A DNA stretch of 64,000 bases from Sphingomonas gellani (GTDB taxonomy: Bacteria > Pseudomonadota > Alphaproteobacteria > Sphingomonadales > Sphingomonadaceae). The first letter of the stretch is position 1; each line of letters opens with the position of its first letter. Shown here in pieces: positions 41,745 through 51,188 of the stretch. The stretch spans positions 1-64,000 of the forward strand of contig NZ_FOCF01000007.1 of NCBI RefSeq assembly GCF_900110035.1. The letters run 5' to 3'. The notes below the pieces were generated by a model that worked only from the letters and a program-made list of their open reading frames with translations, made no database searches and was not told the DNA's origin. The translations under genes were made by a program, and so were the position numbers.

Positions 41745-43103
41745 ATGATCGAGCATGTCGCGATCGTCGGCGCCGGCTTTTCCGGTGCGTTGCAGGCGAT
41801 CAACCTCCTCCGCCACGACGGTCCCCGCGCGACGCTGATCGAACGGGCGCCGACGCCGGGTCTGGGCATCGCCTATGGCGCCGCGCACCCCAGCCATGTG
41901 CTGAACGTCCGCGCCTCGAACATGAGCGCCCTGCCCGACCAGCCGGATCACTTCGTCCGCTGGCTGACCGCGCGCGGGGTCGCGGATGCCGCCGCCGCGT
42001 TCGTGCCCCGGCTGACCTATGGCGACTATCTGTGCGAGCTGCTGGACGAGGCGCGTCGCACGGCCGGACACCGGCTGGAGGTGGTCCGCGACGGCGTCGA
42101 CGATGTCGAGCAGCGTGACGACGGCGGCGTCACCCTGCGCCTGTCCGGCGGGGGAAGCGTCGGGGCCGATGCGGCGGTGCTGGCGGTCGGCAACCTGCCG
42201 CCCCACGATCCGCCGGGCCTGCCGTCGGAGGGGCTGGGCGACGATCGCTACCATGCCGATCCATGGTCGCCCGGCGTCGCGTCCGGGCTGACCGATGCCG
42301 ACACCGTGCTGCTGATCGGCACCGGGCTGACCATGGTCGATGTCGCGTTGCAGCTGGAGGCGAGCGGTTTCGGCGGGCGGATCCTGGCGCTGTCCAGGCG
42401 CGGGCTGTTGCCGCGCCGGCACGACGCCCCCTCCCCGCCGTGGCAGCGGCTGGGCCAGCGCCCGGCTTCCGTCGCATCGCACCTGGTCCAAGACACCCGC
42501 GCCCGTGGGCAGGCGATCGGCTGGCGCAACGCGGTGGATGAGCTCAGGCCCTTCACGCAGGGGATGTGGGCCGCCGCCGACGCGGATACCCGCGCGCGGT
42601 TCCTCCGCCATCTGCGCCCCTGGTGGGACGTGCACCGGCACCGGCTGGCCCCATCGGTCGCGGACCGGGTTGCGGCGATGATCGCGCGCGGTCAGCTGAC
42701 GATCGTGGCGGGCAAGACGCTGGCGCTGACCGCCTCCAGCGACGGCGTGCGCGTCGCATGGCGCCCACGCGGCGTGGATCAACCGCAGGAGATGGCGGTG
42801 CGGCGGGTAGTGAACTGCACCGGCCCACAGGGCGACCTGATGCGCAGCACGGAGCCGCTGCTCTCCCGGCTCGCCGCGCGCGGCACCATCCGGGCGGACG
42901 CGGCGCATCTGGGTATCGATGTGGACGGCGACGCGCGCACGATCAATGCCGATGGCGCGGCGAACGACTGGCTCTACGCACTCGGCCCGATGACGCGCGG
43001 CGCCTTCTGGGAAATCGTCGCCGTGCCGGACATCCGGGTACAGACCTGGGCGGTGGCCCGCCGCCTGTCCAACGCGCATTGGGTGGAGGGCGAGGGGCTA
43101 TAG
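41745..43103 (+). CDS. FAD/NAD(P)-binding oxidoreductase
   Basis: A 452-residue flavoprotein. The N-terminal dinucleotide motif is VAIVGAGFSGALQAINLLR. It is followed by the family-specific GIAYGAAHPSHVLNVRASNM with the SALPDQPDHFVRWL segment, an internal NAD-type motif (VLLIGTGLTMVDVALQLEAS), and VVNCTGPQGDLMRS. This is the FAD-NAD(P)-binding (NAD_binding_9) group, related to hydroxyacylglutathione- and siderophore-type monooxygenases but with no fixed reaction. It likely forms a unit with the DUF6356 gene. It converges with the MscS-type gene. Confidence 0.9.
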   Translation: MIEHVAIVGAGFSGALQAINLLRHDGPRATLIERAPTPGLGIAYGAAHPSHVLNVRASNMSALPDQPDHFVRWLTARGVADAAAAFVPRLTYGDYLCELLDEARRTAGHRLEVVRDGVDDVEQRDDGGVTLRLSGGGSVGADAAVLAVGNLPPHDPPGLPSEGLGDDRYHADPWSPGVASGLTDADTVLLIGTGLTMVDVALQLEASGFGGRILALSRRGLLPRRHDAPSPPWQRLGQRPASVASHLVQDTRARGQAIGWRNAVDELRPFTQGMWAAADADTRARFLRHLRPWWDVHRHRLAPSVADRVAAMIARGQLTIVAGKTLALTASSDGVRVAWRPRGVDQPQEMAVRRVVNCTGPQGDLMRSTEPLLSRLAARGTIRADAAHLGIDVDGDARTINADGAANDWLYALGPMTRGAFWEIVAVPDIRVQTWAVARRLSNAHWVEGEGL

Positions 43104-43138
43104 TCCCCGCTGCGGCGGTCGGGCGCCCAGTCGACTCC

Positions 43139-45568
43139 TCACGCGTGCGGCGGCGGCGTCGCCCCGATCGGCGGCACATCGCTGCCCGGCATCGGCACCA
43201 GTTCCAGCCGCTGTGGAACGGTGCCGATGTCGATCTGCTCGTCCCGGAAACGGGCGAGCAGCGCCATCAGCACCGCACTGCGCGCCGAATAGGCGGCACG
43301 CGGCGACGCGACATGGGCGAAACAGTTGAACATGATGCGCCCGTCGCTGATCGTGTCGATGAACACGGTCGGCGCGGGTTCGTCCAGCACCGCCGGCTCT
43401 ACGCCGAACAGCTCGCGGACGATATCGCGCACCCGCTCCGCATCGGTGCCGATGGGCACGGAGAACTGGATCTGCATGCGGCCGAGCGGGCTGGCCAGCG
43501 TCTTGTTCAGCACCGACTTGGTGATGAGTTCGGAATTGGGAACGATCAGCGTGGAATGATCCGCCAGCTCGATTTCCGTCGAGCGCACGCTGATCCGTTT
43601 CACATCGCCCTCGTCGGTACCGACGCGCACCAGGTCGCCGATCTTGATCGGCCGTTCCGCCAGCAGGATCAGGCCCGACACGAAGTTCTGCGTGATCGCC
43701 TGCAGACCGAAACCAATGCCGACCGACAGGGCGGACAACAGCAGCGCGATCTTTTCCACGCCGATGCCCAGCGACGCCAGCGACCAGATCACCGCCAGCG
43801 CGATGCCGACGTAGCGGGCGATCAGGCTGACCGAGTTGCGCCCCGATCCGTCCAGCGCGGTCGCCGGCAGGTAGCGCCCCTCCAGCCACCCCATGAACGC
43901 ACGGACCAGCGCCATGCCGACGAACAACACCGCCACGCCGCGCAGGATGGTGCCCGGCGAGATGGACACGCCACCCACCTCCACGCCCTGCGCCAGCCCG
44001 CCCAGCCGGCCGAACAGCGAACCCACGCCGTCGCCCGCGCCGAACGGCGACAACAGCATGCCAAACGCGACGGTGGCGAGCCCCAGCCGCAGCACGCCCG
44101 ACAGCAGCACGCCGAACTGGTCGATGCTGCTGCCTCCCAGGCCCAGCCCCCGAGTCAGCGTCCGACCAAGTGGGCTGTCCTGCACGAACAGCGTCGTCGC
44201 CACGTCGTCCACCGTCACCATCAGCAGGTAGGTGGAGGACCCCAGCAACACCGACCATGTCACCAGCTGCACCAGGAACAGGCTGAACCCGACATAGCCC
44301 CACAACAGGGCGATGCCCGCCACCGCCGCGACGATCCACGCGACCAAAGTCGCCGCCGCCAGCCCGGCGCGCCGCGTTTCCCCGGCGGTGTCGCTGGTCT
44401 GCGCCGCCCGCACCCGGCCCAGCGCCAGCAGCGCGGCGCCGATCAGCAGCAGGTGCAGCGTCGCCTCCAGCGCCTCCGTCGCAACCAGCGCCGCATTGCT
44501 GGCACTGACCGCCTTGTTGAACGCGTCCAGCATGATGTTGACGAAGGTCAGCGCGGCCAGCAGCAGCGTGTACGGACGCAGGCGGCTCGCGGCCTCGTCA
44601 CCGATCGGCGCGACGCGCCACGACGGCTGACGGCGCAGCAACAGCGCGCCGCCCACGGACGCGGTGAACCCGCTGACGCTCATCGCCAGCACCAGCGCGT
44701 CGAACATGTCGCCCCATCGGTCGGGCAGCAGGCCCGACCAACGCAGTCCCTGCAACAGCGCCAGTCCGGCCAGCATCGGCGCCAGCGTGCCGACCACGAT
44801 CCGCCACAGCGCATAGCCCGATCGCCGGACCCGGTGGCCCGGCGCGCCGTCCACGAGGAAGCGCTGGCCGACCCGCTGCGCCGCCAAACGGCCGGGGATC
44901 AGCAGCAACAGCGCGACCACGATGCCAACGATCGCCTGCCACGGCAGGGTGTGCCGCCATCCGGTCTGGATCTGCGCGCCGCCGGTTTCCGCGAACAGAC
45001 CGACGCGGCGCAGGTCGCGCGGTACCGAGCGCAGCACCGCGCGCCAGAATGTCGGCGACACGGGGCTGGGAACATGCGCGGAGATGCGTTGGCCGAACTG
45101 CTCCGCCTGACTCTGCTCGATCTCGTCCACCAGCTGGCTGGCGGTGACGCCGAGCAGCCGTCCCCGCTTCACCGCCGAATCCAGCGCAGCATGCTGGGCG
45201 CTCAGGCTGGCGCGCTTGGCGCGGATGTCGGGCGCCTCGGGGGTGCCGGCCGGCGCTGGTCCGAGTTGCGCGACTTGCGCATCGACCAGCGATAGCTGAT
45301 CCTGCAACCGCCCCGACGCATCCGCTGCCGCGTCGCGCGCCGCCAGCGCCTTGCTGCGCAGCGCGGTGCGCGCGTCCTTGTCCACGCGGCTGTCCAGCGC
45401 ATGGTCCACGGCCGCCAGGTCGGTTTCCGCCTGGGACAGCTGACGGGACAGAGTCGCCACCGGTGTCGCCTGGGCCAGCGCGGCCCCGGCATAAAGGTTG
45501 AACGCCAGCGCGAGCAGCAACGCGCAGAGGAGTCGCCCGCGGCGGGCCACGACTTTGGCTAACGACAT
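43139..45568 (-). CDS. Mechanosensitive ion channel, large MscS type (DUF3772)
   Basis: An 809-residue inner-membrane protein. It has a signal peptide (LLCALLLALAFNLYAGAALA), a periplasmic helical DUF3772-like region to about residue 180 (LSRQLSQAETDLAAVDHALD), and about eleven membrane segments. The MscS core follows at about 600-790: IALLLSALSVGIGFGLQAIT, QNFVSGLILLAERPIKIGDL, VRVGTDEGDVKRISVRSTEI, DHSTLIVPNSELITKSVLNK. The Gly/Ala-rich pore helix and the beta-domain are typical. It protects against osmotic downshock. A single gene. Confidence 0.94.
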   Translation of the reverse strand: MSLAKVVARRGRLLCALLLALAFNLYAGAALAQATPVATLSRQLSQAETDLAAVDHALDSRVDKDARTALRSKALAARDAAADASGRLQDQLSLVDAQVAQLGPAPAGTPEAPDIRAKRASLSAQHAALDSAVKRGRLLGVTASQLVDEIEQSQAEQFGQRISAHVPSPVSPTFWRAVLRSVPRDLRRVGLFAETGGAQIQTGWRHTLPWQAIVGIVVALLLLIPGRLAAQRVGQRFLVDGAPGHRVRRSGYALWRIVVGTLAPMLAGLALLQGLRWSGLLPDRWGDMFDALVLAMSVSGFTASVGGALLLRRQPSWRVAPIGDEAASRLRPYTLLLAALTFVNIMLDAFNKAVSASNAALVATEALEATLHLLLIGAALLALGRVRAAQTSDTAGETRRAGLAAATLVAWIVAAVAGIALLWGYVGFSLFLVQLVTWSVLLGSSTYLLMVTVDDVATTLFVQDSPLGRTLTRGLGLGGSSIDQFGVLLSGVLRLGLATVAFGMLLSPFGAGDGVGSLFGRLGGLAQGVEVGGVSISPGTILRGVAVLFVGMALVRAFMGWLEGRYLPATALDGSGRNSVSLIARYVGIALAVIWSLASLGIGVEKIALLLSALSVGIGFGLQAITQNFVSGLILLAERPIKIGDLVRVGTDEGDVKRISVRSTEIELADHSTLIVPNSELITKSVLNKTLASPLGRMQIQFSVPIGTDAERVRDIVRELFGVEPAVLDEPAPTVFIDTISDGRIMFNCFAHVASPRAAYSARSAVLMALLARFRDEQIDIGTVPQRLELVPMPGSDVPPIGATPPPHA

Positions 45569-45719
45569 GGCCGCCGTCCTAACGCCAAGGGGGGACGTGG
45601 GGAAACCCCGTGCCGCCAGGCGGGTCGTACCGGCTGCGTCCTTGTCATGCTCCAGACACGCGTCGTCATGACATGGTCAGCCCGGCGGCAAAGCGCTGCA
45701 CAGCGACCCCGCCCGCCCC

Positions 45720-48299
45720 TCATCCCGGCGCGTTGACCGCAGCGACAAGGTCGATCAGCGCCGCACCCGCCGCCAACCCATTGGGTGCGCCGATGTAGCG
45801 CGACCGCCAGACGGGATCGAACTTGCTCTTGAACGCGCGCAGCCCGGCGAAGTGGTAGAAACGCTCGCCATTCTCGAACAACGTCCGCGCCAGCTTAGCC
45901 CAGGTCGGGGCCAGTCGATCGCCGTTAATGCCCGACAGGGGCGCCACACCCAGGTTGAAATGATCGAACCCGACCCGCTGCCCCCATTCCAGCAGCTCCA
46001 CGAAAAGGTAATCCATCGCGCCATAGGGCATGCCGGAGCGGTGGCGCATCAGGTCGACCGACAATTCCCGACCGTCACCGCTGCTCCAGATATTGGCAAA
46101 GGCGACCACCGCAGCTCCATCGCGGACCACCGCCACGTCAAAACGGGTCATGTAGGCCTCCGCGAACACGCCCAGGCTGAACCCCTTTTCCCGCGCGCCG
46201 CGCGTGGCGAGCCATTCGTCCGACACCTGGCGCAATTGCGGCAGCACCGCCGGAACCTCGTCGCGGGACAGGATGGCGAAGCTCAGCCCGGCGGCCAACG
46301 CCCGTTTGCGGCCATAGCGCAACGCCTTCGCCTTCGGTCCCGCCAATGAGAAGTGCGCCAGCGGAATCTGCGCCTCCTCGCCATATTTGTACGCGCGCAG
46401 GCCCAGGTCGACGAACAGCGGCAGCATCGCCTCGCTCGCCTGAAAGAAACAGAGGCGGCCACCCACCGCATCGCACGCACGGCGGGTCGCCCAGACCAGT
46501 TCGCTCCACCGCGCACGCGGGCCGACGGGATCGCCCATCACGATCCATGTCCGGTTCTGGATGCCGTACATCAGGAACGCGTCGCCATCCTGCGACACGG
46601 TGAAGCGCTTCGCCCCAGTAAAGGCCAGGTTGGCATCGCTGCGCGGCGACGCGGCCAGCGCGCGTGCCGCTACCTCCTCCTCCAGCGGCTGTCCCGGTGG
46701 CGGTTCGCGTCTGCGCAGCAACAGCCGCCACCCGACCGCGGCCGTCATCATCACGCCCGCGGCAAAGCTGGCGCGCAGGAAGCGGGGCGCGTTGCCGTTC
46801 AGCGCGAACTGCCACCACAGGTCGGCGCTGTACGGCGTCCGCTTATAGGCGAAGAAGCCAGCCCACAGGCTGAGCCCCAGCGCCGCGACGCCCGCGCCGA
46901 TCCACGCCCAATCCAGCGGCTCCGCCAGCACGCCGCCCTGCCGGTAGAAGGCTCGGCGGCTGTATTGCAGCAACAGCAGGACGATCAGCAGGATGCCCGC
47001 TTCCTCGTAGTCCAGCCCCTTGAGCAGGGAGAAGACCGCGCCGCCCAGCAACAGCGCACGCGCGACATGGAATCCGTTCGCCAGCCGCGCGTTCAACGCC
47101 GGCGCGACCAGCAACAGCGCGACACCCGCCAGGCTGCCGGCCAGATGCGATCCCTCCACCAGCGGCAGCGGCAGCACGTCCAGGCTGCCCAGCCGGTCGC
47201 GCGCGCCCGGCAACGCGCCCGATACCAGCAGCACCAGCCCGCCCGCGAACACCAGCACCGTCACCAGCGTCGGACTGAGCGCACGCGCCGCGCGGTCGAG
47301 CAGCGACAGACCGGTGCCGATCGGACGCCGCAACCGCGCACCCTCGATCCCGACCACCAGCACGCCCGCAATCAGCAGCGGCAACAGGTAATAGATCAGC
47401 CGGTACAGCAGCAGCGCCGCGAACAGCGCGGGCCGGTCACCGGGCAGCGCGGTCAGCATCACCGCCTCGAACACGCCGATCCCGCCGGGCACGTGCGTGA
47501 CCACCCCCGCCAGCAGCGCCAGCGCATAGGCAAGGACCAGCACGGGCATGTCGCCCATCCCGATGCCCGGCACCAGGATGGCGAGCGCCGCCGCGGCAGT
47601 GGCCAGGTCGATCAGCGACACGGCGGCCAGAGCGCCGATCCCCGCCAGTCCCGGCGCCGGCATGGCGGCGATCCCCACCCGAACGCCGCGCCAGCCCAGC
47701 GCGCGCGCGGCGGGCACGGCGGCCAGTGCGAGCAGCACCAGCAGGCCCGACGCATGGGCCGCGCTGACGCCCAGGTGCAGGCTGCCCAACGTCACCTCCG
47801 CCGGCGCGGCGATCAACGCCACCGCGGCCAGACCCAGCACGCCGCCCCAGAATGCCGCACTCGCCAGCGCGCCGACCCGCACCACATCCGCCAGCGACAG
47901 TCCGACTGCCCGGTATGCGCGGTATCGCGCTGAACCACCGGTGATCAGCGCCAGACCCAGATTGTTGCTGAGCGTGTAGCTGGTGAACGATGCGAGCGCG
48001 GCCACGCGCCACGGCTGCGGCTTGCCGATCGCGCGCAGGCCGATCGCGTCATAGCCGGTCAGCGCCAGGTAGCTCGCCGCCGTCAGACCCAGCGCGGCAA
48101 CGATCCGCCACGGTGCCGTATCCGCCACCGCCGCCCGAACATCCCGCAGGTGCACGTCGCGCAGCACCATGTGCATCGCCGCGAACCCCGCACAGGCCAG
48201 CGCCACCGCCAGCACCACCATCAGCCGCGCCCGGTTGGCGCGCAGCCACCGCATGACGCCATGCAGCCCGGCCCCCTTCGCCGCCACGCGCAGCGTCAT
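45720..48299 (-). CDS. mprF: MprF-like bifunctional aminoacyl-phosphatidylglycerol synthase/flippase
   Basis: An 859-residue membrane enzyme. Residues about 20-510 hold the flippase with some 13-14 hydrophobic segments (start VVLAVALACAGFAAMHMVL; family motif LTGYDAIGLRAIGKPQPWRV; NNLGLALITGGSARYRAY). The C-terminal about 300 residues are the cytosolic DUF2156 transferase (KRFTVSQDGDAFLMYGIQNR, TWIVMGDPVGPRARWSELVW, ALRYGRKRALAAGLSFAILS, FDHFNLGVAPLSGINGDRLA). It transfers an amino acid, usually Lys, from aminoacyl-tRNA to PG and flips the product outward, lowering surface charge. The start overlaps the VirJ-like stop (ATGA). MprF and LpiA are both used as names. Confidence 0.93.
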   Translation of the reverse strand: MTLRVAAKGAGLHGVMRWLRANRARLMVVLAVALACAGFAAMHMVLRDVHLRDVRAAVADTAPWRIVAALGLTAASYLALTGYDAIGLRAIGKPQPWRVAALASFTSYTLSNNLGLALITGGSARYRAYRAVGLSLADVVRVGALASAAFWGGVLGLAAVALIAAPAEVTLGSLHLGVSAAHASGLLVLLALAAVPAARALGWRGVRVGIAAMPAPGLAGIGALAAVSLIDLATAAAALAILVPGIGMGDMPVLVLAYALALLAGVVTHVPGGIGVFEAVMLTALPGDRPALFAALLLYRLIYYLLPLLIAGVLVVGIEGARLRRPIGTGLSLLDRAARALSPTLVTVLVFAGGLVLLVSGALPGARDRLGSLDVLPLPLVEGSHLAGSLAGVALLLVAPALNARLANGFHVARALLLGGAVFSLLKGLDYEEAGILLIVLLLLQYSRRAFYRQGGVLAEPLDWAWIGAGVAALGLSLWAGFFAYKRTPYSADLWWQFALNGNAPRFLRASFAAGVMMTAAVGWRLLLRRREPPPGQPLEEEVAARALAASPRSDANLAFTGAKRFTVSQDGDAFLMYGIQNRTWIVMGDPVGPRARWSELVWATRRACDAVGGRLCFFQASEAMLPLFVDLGLRAYKYGEEAQIPLAHFSLAGPKAKALRYGRKRALAAGLSFAILSRDEVPAVLPQLRQVSDEWLATRGAREKGFSLGVFAEAYMTRFDVAVVRDGAAVVAFANIWSSGDGRELSVDLMRHRSGMPYGAMDYLFVELLEWGQRVGFDHFNLGVAPLSGINGDRLAPTWAKLARTLFENGERFYHFAGLRAFKSKFDPVWRSRYIGAPNGLAAGAALIDLVAAVNAPG

Positions 48300-49045
48300 C
48301 GCCGTGCGTCCGCGACCGGCGTCGCACGCTCGATTGCCTTCAGCACCGCCGCGGCCAGCGTCGGCGCGTCGCGGTGCATCACATGGCCGCCGGGCAGACC
48401 GACGGACGTGACGTTCGGAGCCTTCAGCAGGGGGCAGACGCTGTCCGTTTCCTCGATCCCGTGGATGCAGGTCAGCGGCACCCAGTCGATCCGCCGCAAC
48501 GTGGTGGTCGATACGCTGTCAGGCCTGAACCCGTACAGGATGCCCAGCGGATCGGCACGGAAGAAGGTCTCCGTTCCCGGCACGATCAGCACCACGCCAC
48601 CGATCCCGAACCGGAGCGAGCGGGGCAGCGCGGCAAGCCCGGTCTGCAGGATGTCCGCGCCATAGGATTGCCCGATCAGCACGACCGGCCGCGCCCCTGC
48701 GCGCTTTTCCGCATCACGCACCGCCCCGGCCACCACCGCGTTCACCTTTGCACGGTTGCCGCCCAGACGGAACACGGTGGAGGTGCTGAGCGCGGTGAAG
48801 TCTATGCCTCTCTCCGGAAAGCGATGGGCCATGTAGTTGCCCATGCCGAAGCGGATGCCCGCATCGCCCGAGAAGTACAGCACGGAAACCGGGGCCGGGC
48901 GCCCCTGCGCCGGAAACCGCCAGATCGGGTCGCGGTCTAGATACCCGCCTGTCCAGAGCCGCCCGATCAGCACCAGGACGAAGATGACACCGGTGACAGC
49001 CAGGACGCGCAGAGATGCCTGTGTGAATGAACGGGAAGCGACCAT
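48296..49045 (-). CDS. VirJ/AcvB-type lipoprotein-like serine hydrolase
   Basis: A 249-residue protein: an N-terminal membrane helix (LAVTGVIFVLVLIGRLWTGG), then an alpha/beta-hydrolase VirJ domain. The nucleophile elbow is VVLIGQSYGADILQ, with an early VLYFSGDAGIRFGMGNYMAH and a late His in LPGGHVMHRDAPT. AcvB of Agrobacterium, its best-known relative, hydrolyses lysyl-PG and is encoded with lpiA. Here too the gene immediately precedes and overlaps mprF, so the same reversal activity is inferred. The ATG at 49045 (MVASRSFTQASL) is chosen; upstream frame is unrelated. Confidence 0.88.
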   Translation of the reverse strand: MVASRSFTQASLRVLAVTGVIFVLVLIGRLWTGGYLDRDPIWRFPAQGRPAPVSVLYFSGDAGIRFGMGNYMAHRFPERGIDFTALSTSTVFRLGGNRAKVNAVVAGAVRDAEKRAGARPVVLIGQSYGADILQTGLAALPRSLRFGIGGVVLIVPGTETFFRADPLGILYGFRPDSVSTTTLRRIDWVPLTCIHGIEETDSVCPLLKAPNVTSVGLPGGHVMHRDAPTLAAAVLKAIERATPVADARR

Positions 49046-49167
49046 GGTGGCCTTTTCGGCCCCATCGGGTGACAGGGAGGTGAAGCGGCGGCGAATTTCC
49101 CGTAACGCCGCGCCGGTGCGAACCACGCCGGGCGAGTGGCCGACACGATCCGGACCGGCCGCCCGGC

Positions 49168-51057
49168 TCACGCGGCCTTGGCCGGCTCCTCCGCCATGTC
49201 GACGATCGCGTCCGTCGCCTCCGCCAGCGTGCCGACATAGCGGTCCGCGCCGATCATGCGCTGGATACCTGTATCGCTCAGCGCCGCCTCGCCCTGTGGC
49301 CACAGGCCGACCACGATCCGCGCACCCGGCGCACGAGTCCGCAACCGGCGGATCAGGTAGCGGAGCTGTGCTGGCGATCCGGCCAGTTCCAGATAGGACA
49401 CCGCGATCACCGACACGCCCGTCAGGTCCAGTGTGGCGATCGTCTCGCGCGTGGTCGCCGCATTGTCGATGCGGCGCGCGGACAGGCCGCGCTGCGCCAG
49501 CAGTTGCGACAGCATCGCGGTCACCGCCTCGTCGAACGGGCCATGACCCGCCACGCACACGACCGAACCCGGCACCGGCGCCACGCCCGCGGGGGGCGCG
49601 GCATGGCTGTCCAATTCCCCGATCACCGCCTGCATGGTGCGCGTCATCTCGGCCGCGCGACGCCGGTTGATGGTGCCGCGCGCCTGATCCTCCACCGCCA
49701 GCTTCAGGCCCTGAAGCACGACCTCATCATAATAAGCGGTCAGCGGCTGGTCGGTGAGCAGTGTCTCCGCCTGCGCCAGCGCCTCGTCCGGGTTGCTGGC
49801 CAGCACCCGCTGGTAAAAGCTTTCAACCGGGGTCAGCGCCGGCCGGTCGCCCAGCAGCACGTCGAAGAACTCCAGGCTCTTCACATGACGCCCCATCACC
49901 ACCAGGATCAGCGTCAGCGGGGTCGACATGATCAGGCCGATCGGACCCCACAGCCACGTCCAGAAGATCGCGGCGACGATCACCGATACCGGCGACAGGC
50001 CGGTGGAGTGACCATAAAGCAGCGGTTCGACGACATAGCCGGTCAACGGCTCCACCGCGACGAACAGCACCACCACCTCGATCGCCATGGTCCAGCCGGG
50101 ATCGACCGCCGCCGCCAGCGCGGCGGGCGCGATCGCGGCCAGCAGCGACCCGACATAGGGAACGAAGCGCAACATGCCGGCCATCACGCCCCACATGGCG
50201 GGCGATGGCACGCCGATCGCCCACAGGCCCAGGCCGATGACAAGCCCGAAACAGGTATTCACCGCCAGCTGCGACAGGAAATATCGGCTCAGCCGGCGCC
50301 CAGCGTCGTCCATCGCACGCGTGGTGCGGTGCAGGTCGTTCGACCCGAACAAGCGGATGAAACGGTCGCGCAGGTCCTCGCGCTGCAACAGGATGAAGAT
50401 CGCGACGATCAGCACGATCACCGTGGTTTCCAGCGGCCCCAGCACCGGCGCCAGCACGGTGCGCGCGATGGCGAAGGGGGATGTCTCGCTTTGCACCACC
50501 TCGACCGGCACGGGCCGTTGCCCGTTTGCGGTGCTGCGCGGCGCCTGACCGTTCAGACCGGGCTGGTTGGGCGCCGGCTGCACCTGAGCCGGGCGGTGGC
50601 TTGCCCCGCCAAGCGAGGTGACGGCCGACAGCTTCGCCAGGGCATAGCCACGCACGCCCTCGACCTTCTGTTCCACGGTGCGGGCATATTGCGGGGCGTT
50701 GTCGGTCAGCGCCGCCGCTTGGCTGCCGATCAGCACCCCGACGGAGCCCAGGACGCTCAGCGCCGCGAGGATGGCCAGCATAACCGCCGGCGCACGCCAC
50801 AGGCGCAGCCGCTGGAGCAGGTTGACCAGCGGCGACAGCACGAAAGACAGCAGCACGGCCAGCGTGATCGGGATTAGCACCTCGCGCCCGAAATACAGCG
50901 CGGCGACGACCAGCGTTCCCACCACCACGCCCAACAGGCTGCGCAATTCGGGCGCGGAACTGGATGGAACCTGCGCGGCACCGGGCGGCACGTCGGCGGG
51001 ATCGCGCGCCTCCGTGAACACATCCTTGTAGCCGGCGACGTCGTGCGAGATGGGCAT
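49168..51057 (-). CDS. AI-2E family transporter with extra C-terminal domain
   Basis: A 629-residue membrane protein. The AI-2E (PerM) domain covers residues about 35-400: LIPITLAVLLSFVLSPLVNL, LLQRLRLWRAPAVMLAI, and, after a Pro/Gln-rich loop, SQLAVNTCFGLVIGLGLWAI, GMLRFVPYVGSLLAAIAPAA and PLTGYVVEPLLYGHSTGLSP. A helical linker (400-500) leads to a soluble alpha/beta domain at about 500-629 (VVCVAGHGPFDEAVTAMLSQ, IAVSYLELAGSPAQLRYLIR, ARIVVGLWPQG), resembling B12-binding-type folds. Family members exchange small molecules or ions. Function of the tail unknown. Confidence 0.9.
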   Translation of the reverse strand: MPISHDVAGYKDVFTEARDPADVPPGAAQVPSSSAPELRSLLGVVVGTLVVAALYFGREVLIPITLAVLLSFVLSPLVNLLQRLRLWRAPAVMLAILAALSVLGSVGVLIGSQAAALTDNAPQYARTVEQKVEGVRGYALAKLSAVTSLGGASHRPAQVQPAPNQPGLNGQAPRSTANGQRPVPVEVVQSETSPFAIARTVLAPVLGPLETTVIVLIVAIFILLQREDLRDRFIRLFGSNDLHRTTRAMDDAGRRLSRYFLSQLAVNTCFGLVIGLGLWAIGVPSPAMWGVMAGMLRFVPYVGSLLAAIAPAALAAAVDPGWTMAIEVVVLFVAVEPLTGYVVEPLLYGHSTGLSPVSVIVAAIFWTWLWGPIGLIMSTPLTLILVVMGRHVKSLEFFDVLLGDRPALTPVESFYQRVLASNPDEALAQAETLLTDQPLTAYYDEVVLQGLKLAVEDQARGTINRRRAAEMTRTMQAVIGELDSHAAPPAGVAPVPGSVVCVAGHGPFDEAVTAMLSQLLAQRGLSARRIDNAATTRETIATLDLTGVSVIAVSYLELAGSPAQLRYLIRRLRTRAPGARIVVGLWPQGEAALSDTGIQRMIGADRYVGTLAEATDAIVDMAEEPAKAA

Positions 51058-51188
51058 GGAAGGCTATACCCTCCAACCGCCGCTTTGTGCCACGCGCGTT
51101 ACGATCAAATCGTCGCGCCGCCGTTCCACCCCTTGCCGGCAGGACGGACGGCGGCTCGCGATCCGTCGCCCGCCCCCTTTCGCCGCCG

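Noticed and set aside
42566..45295. A 909-codon open frame on the plus strand
   Set aside because: It is antisense to the MscS-type gene and overlaps the FAD gene out of frame. Composition is Gln/Arg/His-rich with no family signal.
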